Shown here piece by piece: positions 34,490 through 45,681 of a stretch of 64,000 bases of DNA (its first letter is position 1; each line of letters starts with the position of its first letter). Origin of the DNA: Cellulomonas dongxiuzhuiae (lineage in GTDB: Bacteria > Actinomycetota > Actinomycetes > Actinomycetales > Cellulomonadaceae); assembly GCF_018623035.1 (NCBI RefSeq), contig NZ_CP076023.1:558001-622000 (forward strand). The letters run 5' to 3'. The notes below the pieces were generated by a model. The model worked only from the letters and a program-made list of their open reading frames with translations. It was not told the DNA's origin and did no database searches. The position numbers and the translations under genes were made by a program.

Positions 34490-35492
34490 CCTCGCGCAGG
34501 AAGCGCTCGCGCACCGGCGCGGCGGACAGGGCGAGGTCGTGCGCGCCCCCGGCGACCTCGACGTACGTGACGTCCCCGCCCAGCAGCGGTGCGCGGCGTG
34601 CGATCTGCGCGGGATCGAGCACGGAGTCGGTGCTGAGCAGCGCGTCGTGCGGACGCTTGTGAGGCCCGGCGGCGTCCGACGCCAGGACGAGCACCGGGAC
34701 GTCGACCGCCAGGCCGCGGGCCACCCGGGCCTGCGCGGCGCGCACGGCGCGGACGAACCCGGCGCGCACGGGGAACCCCGCGTGCGGCTTCCACGCGAGG
34801 TCGAAGTCCCACTCGCCGCCCGTGTCACGGTGCAGCGCGCGTCCGTAGTGCGGCGCGATGGTGCGCACCGGGATCCGCGGCGCGGGCCGGCCGACCGCGT
34901 GGACCGCGCGCGCGAGCAGGTTCTGCTCGAACCACGAGCCGCGCACGTCGAGCCACGGCGAGTTCAGCACGACGGCGTCGACGAGCCCCCGGCCCCGGCG
35001 CGCGTCGGCCCACAGCGCGGCCGTCAGCCCGCCCGTGGAGTGACCCAGCAGGACCAGGACGTCGTGGTCGGCGCGCAGCAGCCGGACCGCGGCGTCGATC
35101 TCCTGCGTGTACGTCGCCAGGTCGGTGGTCTCGTTGGGCGGCCGGCCGGGGCGGATCGACCGGCCGTGGTCCCGCAGGTCCAGGGCGTACGTGTCGTACC
35201 CGGCCGCCGCGAGCGCGTCGCCGACGTGCGGGTGGAAGAAGTAGTCCACGAACCCGTGCAGGTACAGCACCGCGCGTCGCGTGGGCGGGGCGTCCGGGTC
35301 CGGGACGCGGCGCACGAGCGTGGCCTGCGGGTCGACGCCCGTGCGACGCGTGACCGCGTCGGGCCGCAGGTGCAGGGTCCGGGCCCGCCACCGCTCACCG
35401 AGCACGTCGGTGCGCTCGTCGTCCCACCGGTCCTTGACCGCGTCGTCAGGCACGGTGCTGTCCAGCATGGCGGGGGTGTCGTCGTGGGCCAC
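34452..35492 (-). CDS. alpha/beta hydrolase, lysophospholipase/monoglyceride-lipase-like
   Basis: The 346-aa protein starts at GTG 35492, which has GAGGA 7 bases upstream; ATG 35468 is a weaker alternative. Nucleophile elbow GHSTGG, oxyanion segment YLHGFVDYFF, and a late GGAHDL histidine make up the serine hydrolase core. The acid is probably in LVLASDAAG or STDSVLDP. PHYGRALHRDTGGEWDFDLAWK is typical of the serine aminopeptidase S33/lysophospholipase group. No secretion signal. The substrate is presumably a lipid ester or a small ester. Confidence 0.8.
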   Translation of the reverse strand: MAHDDTPAMLDSTVPDDAVKDRWDDERTDVLGERWRARTLHLRPDAVTRRTGVDPQATLVRRVPDPDAPPTRRAVLYLHGFVDYFFHPHVGDALAAAGYDTYALDLRDHGRSIRPGRPPNETTDLATYTQEIDAAVRLLRADHDVLVLLGHSTGGLTAALWADARRGRGLVDAVVLNSPWLDVRGSWFEQNLLARAVHAVGRPAPRIPVRTIAPHYGRALHRDTGGEWDFDLAWKPHAGFPVRAGFVRAVRAAQARVARGLAVDVPVLVLASDAAGPHKRPHDALLSTDSVLDPAQIARRAPLLGGDVTYVEVAGGAHDLALSAAPVRERFLREVTDFLTARLAAR

Positions 35493-35545
35493 GCGCAGAT
35501 CCTCGCACGGGGTCCGCACGCCCGCGGGGACCGCGGCGGGCGTCG

Positions 35546-36016
35546 TCAGGCGCGGCCGGACGCCCCCGTCCGCGCGAACGCCAGGCTCTCCTCGACCACG
35601 GACACGACCTGCTCGAGCTCGGTCGCGTCGCGCGGGCCGTAGAGCATGACCTCGGTGCCGAAGTCGGCGTACTGGTGCGGCTCCGCCCAGCCGAGCCGGA
35701 CGAGCTCGGCGCACCGCTCCGGCGGCAGCGTCAGGTGGATGCTCGTGTCCTCGACGCCGTGCAGGTGCACGGGCTCGAGGCGCTGCCCCGGTGCGAGCGA
35801 GGTCTGCGGGGCGAGCTCGTCGCGCAGGTCGGTGAGGAACACCGCGCGCGACGACGCGGGGGAGACCTGGCTGTGGCCCTCGACGACGCCCGGCAGCGCG
35901 AGCACGCGCGCCACGAGCTCGCCCCACACCGCGGCGGGCGCCCGCTGGTCGAGCTGACGGTGCGGACCGTCGTCGGACGTCGTCGGACGGGTCCCGGGGC
36001 GGGGGTCGTGCAGCAC
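35546..36016 (-). CDS. luciferase-domain (DUF5519) protein
   Basis: The 156-aa protein starts at GTG 36016. The EPVHLHGVEDTSIHLTLPPE segment and GWAEPHQYADFGTEVMLYGPR are characteristic of the small DUF5519/'luciferase' family common in actinomycetes. No flavin site is obvious, and the name does not imply light emission. It is cytoplasmic and of unknown function, sandwiched between the hydrolase and a hypothetical on the same strand. Confidence 0.75.
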   Translation of the reverse strand: MLHDPRPGTRPTTSDDGPHRQLDQRAPAAVWGELVARVLALPGVVEGHSQVSPASSRAVFLTDLRDELAPQTSLAPGQRLEPVHLHGVEDTSIHLTLPPERCAELVRLGWAEPHQYADFGTEVMLYGPRDATELEQVVSVVEESLAFARTGASGRA

Positions 36017-36036
36017 GGGGGAACCCTAGCGGCGGG

Positions 36037-36363
36037 TCAGCCGGACGTGTCGGTGCCCGTCGCGTGGCGCTCCCGCCATGCGACGACCTGGCGCGTCAGC
36101 TCGGCGCCGACCTCCGCGGTGAGGTCGCGCGCCCGGTACGGCGAGGTGGACCCGACCGCGAACGGCGCCGAGTCCTGCACCTGGGCGGCGAGCCGGTGGA
36201 GGTACGCGCGCCCCTCCGTGCGATACGCCGTGCGCTCGGTGTCGTCGAGCGCGATGACGAGCGACGAGCCGACGGGCCCCTGGCTCACGTGGACGTCCAG
36301 CAGCAGCCGGCCGTCGTCGACCAGCAGGGACCAGCTCCACGGCTCGTGGTCGAGGACCTCCAT
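36037..36363 (-). CDS. small hypothetical protein
   Basis: The 108-aa protein starts at ATG 36363 behind GGGAGG at 5-base spacing, a strong sign that it is real. Composition is ordinary cytoplasmic (MEVLDHEPWSWSLLVDDGR, LTAEVGAELTRQVVAWRERH). I recognise no domain. It sits 20 bp upstream of the DUF5519 gene and is likely co-transcribed. Confidence 0.65.
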   Translation of the reverse strand: MEVLDHEPWSWSLLVDDGRLLLDVHVSQGPVGSSLVIALDDTERTAYRTEGRAYLHRLAAQVQDSAPFAVGSTSPYRARDLTAEVGAELTRQVVAWRERHATGTDTSG

Positions 36364-36447
36364 CGCGACCTCCCGCGTCCGACGCCCCGGCCATCCTGCC
36401 AGGCCGCGCCGTCGGTCACCGGGGGGCGTCCGGGGCGCGGCAGGCCG

Positions 36448-37104
36448 TCAGGCGACGGACCCCACCGGCGTCGGCGTGCGCATCGGGCGCGCGGCGACGT
36501 GGCCCTGACCTGCGACGTCGACCGCCAGGCTCGTGATGCGGGCCGTCCCGTCCGCCGCGACCTCGACCGTCGAGACCGACGCGTTGGGCAGCGGGACGAG
36601 CCCGACCTCGTCGACCGTGGCCAGGTACGCGCCGAGCGCGAGCCCGTGGCCGACGACGAGCACGTGCCCGTCGGCGTGGGTCCGCGCGATGCGCGCGAAG
36701 ACGTCACGCGTGCGGTCCATGAAGTCGGCCCCCGGCTCGCCCCCCGGCAGGCCGGGATGGGTCCCGGCCAGGACGTCGTCGACGAGGTCCGGCCACGCGA
36801 CGACCTCGTCGAGGACGTGCTCGGGCCGCTGCTCGTAGATGCCGAAGGCGTACTCGAGCAGCCCGCTGTCGGTGCGCAGCGGGACCTCCGCGTGGTGGCG
36901 CAGCAGCTCGACCGCGGTGGCGACGGCCCGCCCCGACGGCGAGGCCCAGGCGGCGGTGAACGGCGTGCTCGCCAGGTGGCGGGCGGTGGCGCGGACGCCG
37001 GCACGGCCGTCCCGCGTCAGCGGCGAGTCGCACCGGCCCTGCAGGATGCGGCGGGCGTTGAAGTGCGTGCGGCCGTGGCGGACGAGCGTCATGGTGAGGG
37101 TCAT
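36448..37104 (-). CDS. histidine phosphatase (phosphoglycerate-mutase-like)
   Basis: The 218-aa protein carries the catalytic LVRHGRTHFNA motif near the N terminus and the second histidine in VLVVGHGLALGAYLA. ASPSGRAVATAVELL is the SPxxRaxxTA region. Start ATG 37104 gives MTLTMTLVRHG. These enzymes remove phosphate from small metabolites; the specific substrate is unknown. It has the expected family length. Confidence 0.85.
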   Translation of the reverse strand: MTLTMTLVRHGRTHFNARRILQGRCDSPLTRDGRAGVRATARHLASTPFTAAWASPSGRAVATAVELLRHHAEVPLRTDSGLLEYAFGIYEQRPEHVLDEVVAWPDLVDDVLAGTHPGLPGGEPGADFMDRTRDVFARIARTHADGHVLVVGHGLALGAYLATVDEVGLVPLPNASVSTVEVAADGTARITSLAVDVAGQGHVAARPMRTPTPVGSVA

Positions 37105-37199
37105 CGGTGCCCTGCTCTCTCTCGGTGGTCGCCCCGACGCTAGGGGCGCCACGTGTCCTGCCGGCGACGCGGGTGTGACACGTGCGTGTCCGGTGCCCG

Positions 37200-37634
37200 T
37201 CAGGCCGTCGGCCGGCAGAACCGCAGCCGGTTGCCGAACGGGTCGACGACCTCGGTCGTCGGGCCGCCGGGCGCGTCGGCGTCGACCCCGGGACGCAGGC
37301 GGCCGTCGGTCCGCTCGTGCACCTGCGCCGCCAGGGCCTCGACGTCCGCGACGGGGACCCACAGCACCCCACCGGACACGCCGTCGCCGTGGTGCTCCGA
37401 CAGGTGCAGGCGCAGCTCGTCGCGCGAGACCTGGGCGTAGACCGGCATGCCGGGTCCGAACCGGTGCTCCCAGTCGACGCGGCACCCGAGGACGTCGCGG
37501 TAGAAGGCGTAGGCCGTGGTGATGTCGAGGACGCGCAGCACGGGGACGGCACTGCCGACGTCCCGGGGCCCGGCCCGGCCCGGTGCTGTCGCGGGCGTGG
37601 CGGCGTCGGGCGGGGGGAGCGGTGGCGTGGGCAC
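37200..37634 (-). CDS. glyoxalase/bleomycin-resistance-like protein
   Basis: The 144-aa single VOC domain starts at GTG 37634 with GGAGG four bases before. VPVLRVLDITTAYAFYRDVLG and DVDAPGGPTTEVVDPFGNRL match the glyoxalase-superfamily proteins that resemble bleomycin-binding proteins (RLHLSEHHGDG). It may bind a planar or metal-chelating molecule. Not to be taken as proven resistance. Confidence 0.8.
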   Translation of the reverse strand: MPTPPLPPPDAATPATAPGRAGPRDVGSAVPVLRVLDITTAYAFYRDVLGCRVDWEHRFGPGMPVYAQVSRDELRLHLSEHHGDGVSGGVLWVPVADVEALAAQVHERTDGRLRPGVDADAPGGPTTEVVDPFGNRLRFCRPTA

Positions 37635-37739
37635 GGTGCCTCCGGCGTGACGGGGCGGGGTGCGAGCGGCGGGCCGAATGACCCGCTGCCCACGCTAGAT
37701 CACCCGGACGCTGCTGGCGAGGCACCGCTGCGAACCAGA

Positions 37740-37760
37740 CTTGAGCGGAATAGACTCAAG
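37740..37760 (+). promoter_or_regulatory. HAIR operator (HspR box) upstream of clpB
   Basis: CTTGAGC-N7-ACTCAAG matches the HspR-associated inverted repeat CTTGAGT-N7-ACTCAAG. It lies 58 bp upstream of the clpB start. In actinomycetes HspR binds this site to repress dnaK, clpB and related genes until heat shock. Confidence 0.92.
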
Positions 37761-37818
37761 TTCGGATCCCGTTGAGAACGACAGTCATCGACGCGCCACG
37801 CACGCACAGGAGGTCCTC

Positions 37819-40410
<2,592 letters not shown>

Positions 40411-40417
40411 CCCCACC

Positions 40418-40451
40418 CCGGCCCCCACCGCCGGGCGGCGGTGGGGGCCGG
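40418..40451 (+). terminator. terminator after clpB
   Basis: The perfect 15-bp arms CCGGCCCCCACCGCC and GGCGGTGGGGGCCGG flank GGGC, 8 bp after the clpB stop. Confidence 0.9.
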
Positions 40452-40492
40452 CGGGGCCGGGTGGGGGCTCGGCGCGCGGGGGTGGAGGGGGC

Positions 40493-41206
40493 GTGGCAGC
40501 ATCCGAGGGCATGGCCCAGATCAACGTCGCCCTGGCCGCGCCCGACTCCGGTACCGAGCTCACGGGGCTGGCCGGGTGGGTCGTGTCCGTCATCGACACG
40601 CTCGGGCCGCTGGGCGTGGGGCTGCTCGTCGCGCTCGAGAACCTGTTCCCGCCCATCCCCTCCGAGGTGGTGCTGCCCGTCGCCGGGTACGTCGCGTCGC
40701 AGGGCGGCATGTCCCTGACCTGGGCGATCGTCGCCGCGACCGCGGGGGCGGTCGTCGGTGCGTGGGCGCTCTACGGCCTCGGCGCGACGCTCGGGCGTGC
40801 CCGCATCCGTCGCTGGCTCGAGAAGATCCCGCTCATGGAGCCCGAGGACCTCGACGGTGCCGAGCAGTGGTTCGTCCGGCACGGCGGCGCCGCCGTGCTC
40901 GTGGGCCGCTGGGTGCCCGTCGTCCGCAGCCTCATCTCCGTCCCTGCCGGGGTCGAGCGCATGAACCTCGGCCGCTTCACGCTCTACACGCTCCTCGGCT
41001 CGGCCGTGTGGAACGGCGGCCTCGTGTGGGCCGGGCACCTGCTGGGCTCGCAGTGGGACGACATCGGCCGGTACAGCGACTGGCTCAACGCCGCCGTGTA
41101 CGCCGTCATCGGCGTGATGCTCGTGCGGTTCGTGTGGACGCGGACCGGGGGCCGCGGCGAGCGCCGCCGCGCGGCCCGGTCCGACGCCGGCGTCCGCGAC
41201 GCCTGA
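40493..41206 (+). CDS. DedA-family membrane protein
   Basis: The 237-aa membrane protein has the DedA/SNARE-associated signatures FPPIPSEVVLPVAGYVASQG, LGRARIRRWL and VGRWVPVVRSLISVPAGVERM, with LLGSAVWNGGLVWAGHLLG in the C-terminal half. GTG 40493 has GGAGGGG just before; ATG 40511 six codons later is possible. DedA proteins support membrane lipid homeostasis, probably as undecaprenyl-phosphate or phospholipid transporters. The C-terminal tail is strongly basic. Confidence 0.88.
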   Translation: MAASEGMAQINVALAAPDSGTELTGLAGWVVSVIDTLGPLGVGLLVALENLFPPIPSEVVLPVAGYVASQGGMSLTWAIVAATAGAVVGAWALYGLGATLGRARIRRWLEKIPLMEPEDLDGAEQWFVRHGGAAVLVGRWVPVVRSLISVPAGVERMNLGRFTLYTLLGSAVWNGGLVWAGHLLGSQWDDIGRYSDWLNAAVYAVIGVMLVRFVWTRTGGRGERRRAARSDAGVRDA

Positions 41207-41247
41207 CGGAGCACGGTCCGCCCGGTACCACCGGCCGCCGGCGGAGC

Positions 41248-41814
41248 TCAGCCCGCGGGCGCCGCCGTCCCGTCGACGAACGAGCCCGTCACCGGGGCGG
41301 GCGGCACCGCGACGCACAGGCCCGTGCGGTCGCCACCGGACCACCCGCCCGCCGTGGGTGCCCACGTCACCAGCCGCACGCCGGCCGCGACCTCCTCGTC
41401 GCTGAGCACGCACGCCCGCTCGACCCGCGCGTGCGCACCCTCCTGCCCCGGCCACACGGCGGCAGGGTCGAACGCGTACTGCGCGACGACCTGCGCGGCG
41501 TGCGGGTCGTCGCACGGCACGACGTCCACGCGGTCGACCTCGCCGTCGTCCGGCAGCGTCGCCAGGCACGACCCGGTGACGAGCTGGACCGCGTACGCGT
41601 CGGTCGAGGCCGTCACGTCGGACGGCAGCGGACGGCTGCGGACTGCCGTGACCGCACGCGTCCCGACCGTCGTCCCCACCGCGAGCACCACGACCGTCGC
41701 CACGGCCGTCACGCCGACGACGACGCGCCGCCGAGCCCGCGCGCGCGTCGCGGCGGCCTCCTCCCAGCCCGGTGCGTAGTGCGTCGGCGGGTGGGGGTCG
41801 TCCGGGATGTCCAC
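41248..41814 (-). CDS. single-pass septum-formation-like protein
   Basis: The protein is about 188 aa from GTG 41814; the start is uncertain because no binding site is clear and the frame runs from the preceding gene. A membrane helix (VVVGVTAVATVVVLAVGTTV) precedes an extracellular domain with cysteine pairs (TGSCLATLP, VVPCDDPHAAQVVAQ) resembling the septum-formation (PF13845-like) domain. The same domain type ends the neighbouring upstream gene, so the two are related in tandem. The role of the domain is not established. Confidence 0.65.
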   Translation of the reverse strand: MDIPDDPHPPTHYAPGWEEAAATRARARRRVVVGVTAVATVVVLAVGTTVGTRAVTAVRSRPLPSDVTASTDAYAVQLVTGSCLATLPDDGEVDRVDVVPCDDPHAAQVVAQYAFDPAAVWPGQEGAHARVERACVLSDEEVAAGVRLVTWAPTAGGWSGGDRTGLCVAVPPAPVTGSFVDGTAAPAG

Positions 41815-41852
41815 CGGGCCCGGGACATCGGGGCGCGGGGCGTCGGCGGGGC

Positions 41853-42938
41853 TCAGGACGACATCCCGGACGGCGCCGTCAGGGAGTCGCTGCGGCCGAA
41901 CGTGTCCTGGTGGACGCAGTACCCGACGAGCTCGCCGGCGGCCACCTGGTCGGGGTGGGGGAGCCACACGTCGGTGACGCCCCATGCGACCAGGCCGGGG
42001 TCGATCGCCGCGACGGCCGCGTCGCACGCGGCGTACGCCGCAGCGAGGACCGGGTCCTCGACCGAGAGGTCGGTCGCCGGTGCGCCCGTCGCCGTCAGCA
42101 GCGCCACCACCTCGGCCTGGTGCTCCTGCGAGCACGGCACGGCGACGCCGTCCGACAGGTCGTACAGCTCCGGCACCCGCTCCCAGCACGTGCCGACCGC
42201 GACGTCCTGCGGCAGCGCGTAGGGGGGCAGCACGTCGAGCGACCCCTCGTCGAGGTGCCCGAGCTGCTCGTCGAGCTCGCGGAGGAGCTCGTCGAGGTCA
42301 CCGGGCGTCGACCCGCTCCCGCTGCCCTCGAGCTCCTCGAGGAGCTGGTCCAGGTCCTGCCCGCCGAGCACGCCGGAGGCCTGCTCGGCCGTGCTCGCAC
42401 CCCACTGCACGAGCGCGACGAGGATCGACACGATCAGGCCGAGCACGACGGTGCCGACGGCGCCCACGACGATGCCCGCGATCGCCATGCCGCGGCCGCG
42501 CGCGCCGGTGCGTCGGATGCGGGCGAGCCCGCCGATGCCGAGGCCGATGCCGATGGGTCCCGTCGCGCCCGCGAGCAGCACGAGGCCGGCGACCGACGTG
42601 ACGAGCGAGGCCACGGCGAGCCCGTCCGTGGGCGGGAGCGGTGCGGCACCGTACGGCTGCCCGTACGCACCGTAGGCGGCGGGGCCGTAGGGCGGCTGGG
42701 CGCCGTAGGGCGGCTGGGCACCGTACGGCTGGGCACCGTACGGCGGGGTCCCGTAGGCGGGCGCGGCGGGCGCGTCGTACCGCGGCACCGGTGCGCCTGC
42801 CGCGGGCGCGCCGCCGTACGGACCGGGCGCCACGGGCAGCGGTGCGGTCCGGCTCAGCGGCTGGGTGTCGCCCAGGCCGGCGGTGATCGGCTGGGTGTCA
42901 CCAGCCTCGGGTGCGCGCTCGTCGGGCGTCGGCGTCAT
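41853..42938 (-). CDS. DUF4190 membrane protein with septum-formation-like domain
   Basis: The 361-aa protein starts at ATG 42938. An ~100-residue Gly/Pro/Tyr-rich cytoplasmic part with PPYGAQ repeats is followed by a DUF4190 two-helix module (GLAVASLVTSVAGLVLLAG, GIVVGAVGTVVLGLIVSIL). An extracellular region then has an acidic helix (DLDELLRELDEQLGHL) and a septum-formation-like domain (VAVGTCWERVPELYDLSDG, VPCSQEHQAEVVALL). It is probably a membrane-anchored sensor or division/wall-linked protein. The downstream gene encodes a simpler relative. No enzymatic motif. Confidence 0.72.
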   Translation of the reverse strand: MTPTPDERAPEAGDTQPITAGLGDTQPLSRTAPLPVAPGPYGGAPAAGAPVPRYDAPAAPAYGTPPYGAQPYGAQPPYGAQPPYGPAAYGAYGQPYGAAPLPPTDGLAVASLVTSVAGLVLLAGATGPIGIGLGIGGLARIRRTGARGRGMAIAGIVVGAVGTVVLGLIVSILVALVQWGASTAEQASGVLGGQDLDQLLEELEGSGSGSTPGDLDELLRELDEQLGHLDEGSLDVLPPYALPQDVAVGTCWERVPELYDLSDGVAVPCSQEHQAEVVALLTATGAPATDLSVEDPVLAAAYAACDAAVAAIDPGLVAWGVTDVWLPHPDQVAAGELVGYCVHQDTFGRSDSLTAPSGMSS

Positions 42939-43013
42939 GGACGGCAACCTAGCCGAGCACGGGCGCGGCGGCGTCCCGCGGTGCCGATACCACCCGCAGG
43001 GCGGTGCGGCCCG

Positions 43014-43808
43014 TCACGGTGCGTCGATCTCGAGCACGACGGGCACGTGGTCCGACGGCTGCTTGCCCTTGCGCTCGTCGCGCTCGATCCGCACGCCGGT
43101 GACGCGTGCCGCGAGGGCAGGGCTGGCGTACGTCAGGTCGATGCGCATGCCCTCGTTGCGCGGGAAGCGCAGCTGCTGGTAGTCCCAGTAGGTGTAGGTG
43201 TGCTCGGCCGGCAGGTGCGTGCGCGACACCTCGGTGTACCCCGCCCGCGCGATGGCCTCGAACGCATCGCGCTCGGCGGGGGTCACGTGCGTGCGCCCCG
43301 CGAAGCGGGCGATGTCCCACACGTCGGTGTCGAGGGGGGCGATGTTCCAGTCGCCGACGAGCGCGACCTGGGCGTCGGGGTCGGTCGTCAGCCAGCCCTG
43401 TGCGGCGTCGCGCAGCGCCGCGAGCCAGTCGAGCTTGTAGGTGTAGTGCGGGTCCTCGATCTCGCGCCCGTTCGGCACGTACAGGCTCCACACGCGGACG
43501 CCGCCGCAGGTCGCACCGAGGGCGCGCGCCTCGGCCACGGCGGGGTCGCCCCACGTCGGCTGCCCGGGGAACCCCCGCTCGACGTCCGTCAGGCCGACCC
43601 GGGAGACGATCGCGACGCCGTTCCACTGCGAGTGCCCGTGCGTCGCGACCTCGTAGCCGAGGGCCTCGAACGGTGCCCGCGGGAACGCCTCGTCCTTGAC
43701 CTTCGTCTCCTGCAGGGCGAGCACGTCGACACCGGTGCGCTCCAGGAAGGCCACGGCGCGGTCCACCCGGGCACGGATCGAGTTGATGTTCCAGGTCGCG
43801 AGGCGCAT
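43014..43808 (-). CDS. xthA: exodeoxyribonuclease III / AP endonuclease
   Basis: The 264-aa EEP-fold nuclease cleaves abasic sites and trims 3' ends during base-excision repair. Start MRLATWNINSIRARV is the family N terminus, with metal-binding Asn. LALQETKV supplies the catalytic Glu, YVPNGRE and LVGDWNIAPLDTDVWD the active-site Tyr/Asp/Asn, and PSDHVPVVLEID the C-terminal Asp-His. All key residues are present and the length is standard. ATG 43808 is the only sensible start. Confidence 0.93.
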   Translation of the reverse strand: MRLATWNINSIRARVDRAVAFLERTGVDVLALQETKVKDEAFPRAPFEALGYEVATHGHSQWNGVAIVSRVGLTDVERGFPGQPTWGDPAVAEARALGATCGGVRVWSLYVPNGREIEDPHYTYKLDWLAALRDAAQGWLTTDPDAQVALVGDWNIAPLDTDVWDIARFAGRTHVTPAERDAFEAIARAGYTEVSRTHLPAEHTYTYWDYQQLRFPRNEGMRIDLTYASPALAARVTGVRIERDERKGKQPSDHVPVVLEIDAP

Positions 43809-44067
43809 GGCGCCCGAGGTTACCGGCGCGCACCGACAGCGGTGGTCCGCGCCCGGGTCGACGGGACGCCGAGGACGCGGCCGCCGTCGTGCACCTCGCA
43901 TCGGGAGGGACGGCGTGCCACACGGCGCAGGCGCATGGATCCGGTGATCCGGCGACCGCTCGGAAGTTTCGTCGCGGCGTGCGCAACCATGCGGGTCCGG
44001 TCCCCGGTAGGGTGCGGTCGCGTCGCGTCCGACGGGGACGTGGCAGCGGTGAGCAGATGGGCGGCAC

Positions 44068-45099
44068 GTGGTGAGCGGAGCGGGGACGGGCGTCGAGGAC
44101 GTCACGCGCACGGGGGAGGCGGTCGGCACGACGGCCGCGACGGCGCTGGTGGACGGTCCGCTCGTCGAGGACGTGTGGACGGCGGACCCCTCGGGGCACG
44201 TCTGGGACGACGTGCTCTACGTGTTCACGTCGCACGACGAGGACACGGGCGCGTCGGACGACGACGACGGCGGCCACTACGACATGCGCGACTACCACGT
44301 CATCGAGCTGCGCGACCTGGGTGGTCCCGCGCTCGACCACGGCCCGGTGCTGCACGTCGACGACGTGCCGTGGGCGGCCCGCCAGATGTGGGCGCCCGAC
44401 GCCGCGCGACGCGGCGACACCTACTACCTCGTCTTCCCCGCCCGGGACCACGAGGGCGTCTTCCGCATCGGCGTCGCGACGTCCTCGTCACCGACCGGCC
44501 CGTACGTCGCCGAGCCCGAGCCCCTCGCCGGTGTCGGCAGCATCGACCCTGCGGTCCTCGCGGACGACGACGCCGGCTTCTACCTGTACGTCGGCGGTCT
44601 GCAGGGCGGCCAGCTGCAGCGCTGGGACGGCGACACGTACACCGGCGTCGACGCGTACCCGGCGCCCGACGCACCGGCGCTCGGTCCCCGCGTGGCCCGG
44701 CTGACCGACGACCTGCTCGCGCTCGCCGAGCCGACGCGCGAGGTGGTCGTCACCGACGAGGCCGGGGTCCCGCTCACGCACGGCGACCCCCGCCGCTTCT
44801 TCGAGGGGCCCTGGGTCTCGCGCATCGACGGCGTCTACCACCTGCTGTACTCCACGGGCGACACCCACACGCTCGTGAACGCGACGTCGGACTCGCCGTA
44901 CGGCCCGTTCACGTACCGCGGCACGGTCCTCGAGCCGGTCGCCGGCTGGACCACGCACGGTTCGCTGGCGCAGGTCGCGGGCCGCTGGTACCTGCTCTAC
45001 CACGACGCCCAGCTCTCCGGCCGTGACCACCTGCGCAACGTGCGGATCGCGCCGCTGACCGTGCACGCCGACGGCCGCCTGACCGCCGGCCGGCGCTGA
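44068..45099 (+). CDS. glycoside hydrolase family 43 protein
   Basis: The 343-aa five-bladed beta-propeller hydrolase lacks a signal peptide. GH43 residues: the general base Asp in the N-terminal blade (VWTADPSGHVWDDVLYVFTS), the pKa-modulating Asp in QMWAPDAARRGDTYYLVF, and the acid Glu in RFFEGPWVSRIDGVYHLLYS. Family members act on arabinose- or xylose-containing oligosaccharides. Intracellular location suggests processing of imported hemicellulose fragments, but no transporter or regulator is adjacent. GTG 44071 is an alternative start one codon on. Confidence 0.85.
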   Translation: MVSGAGTGVEDVTRTGEAVGTTAATALVDGPLVEDVWTADPSGHVWDDVLYVFTSHDEDTGASDDDDGGHYDMRDYHVIELRDLGGPALDHGPVLHVDDVPWAARQMWAPDAARRGDTYYLVFPARDHEGVFRIGVATSSSPTGPYVAEPEPLAGVGSIDPAVLADDDAGFYLYVGGLQGGQLQRWDGDTYTGVDAYPAPDAPALGPRVARLTDDLLALAEPTREVVVTDEAGVPLTHGDPRRFFEGPWVSRIDGVYHLLYSTGDTHTLVNATSDSPYGPFTYRGTVLEPVAGWTTHGSLAQVAGRWYLLYHDAQLSGRDHLRNVRIAPLTVHADGRLTAGRR

Positions 45100-45112
45100 C
45101 CGAGCCAGAGCG

Positions 45113-45670
45113 TCAGCGGCGGCGCAGGGCACGCACGACGCCCACGGCGGCGAGCCCGCCGAGGATCCACGGGCCGGCGACGATCAGCGGGTCGAGCACC
45201 TGGTGCCGCACGTCCGTACGCCCGCGACGTGACGCGACGGGATGCCGGCGCAGCTCGGACAGGACGCCGGTCTCGGTGACCGGGTTGTCGGGCCGCAGCG
45301 TCAGCATCGACCGCAGGTGCGCACCGCCCGCGTCGACGCGGTCGGCGGCGATCAGCAGCAGCCAGTGCGCCGCGCGAGCCTCGCTGAAGCGCTCGTAGGA
45401 GTAGCGGCGGATGGCGCCGGACAGGCCGTGGAGCGGCTGCGCGGTGCCGAAGACGGGCGTGAGCATCTCGTGCTCGATCGACCGCTCGCGCGGGTAGGTC
45501 TCGGGCTGCCGGTCCGGGAAGTCCCAGTGCGCACCGTTCGGCAGGTCGGTGCGCTCGCGCGGCACCTGCGGCCGGTCCGCCGGGTCGAGGTCCGCGCCCC
45601 AGCCTGGGATGCGGGCGCGCAGCTCGTCGGGCGTCTCGGGGAGCGGGGGCTTGGCGGCGGTGTACGGCAT
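45113..45670 (-). CDS. conserved partner protein of the Zn alcohol dehydrogenase
   Basis: The 185-aa protein starts at ATG 45670, 11 bp after the dehydrogenase stop. It opens with MPYTAAKPPLPETPDELRAR and contains DFPDRQPETYPRERSIEH, typical of a hypothetical protein often found next to this kind of dehydrogenase. Middle helices (SGAIRRYSYERFSEARAAHW) resemble a small ferritin-like or helical bundle. The C terminus has a short membrane helix (IVAGPWILGGLAAVGVV) and RRR end. Function unknown; co-transcription suggests an accessory or membrane-tethering role. Confidence 0.65.
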   Translation of the reverse strand: MPYTAAKPPLPETPDELRARIPGWGADLDPADRPQVPRERTDLPNGAHWDFPDRQPETYPRERSIEHEMLTPVFGTAQPLHGLSGAIRRYSYERFSEARAAHWLLLIAADRVDAGGAHLRSMLTLRPDNPVTETGVLSELRRHPVASRRGRTDVRHQVLDPLIVAGPWILGGLAAVGVVRALRRR

Positions 45671-45681
45671 CGGGGGTCCTC

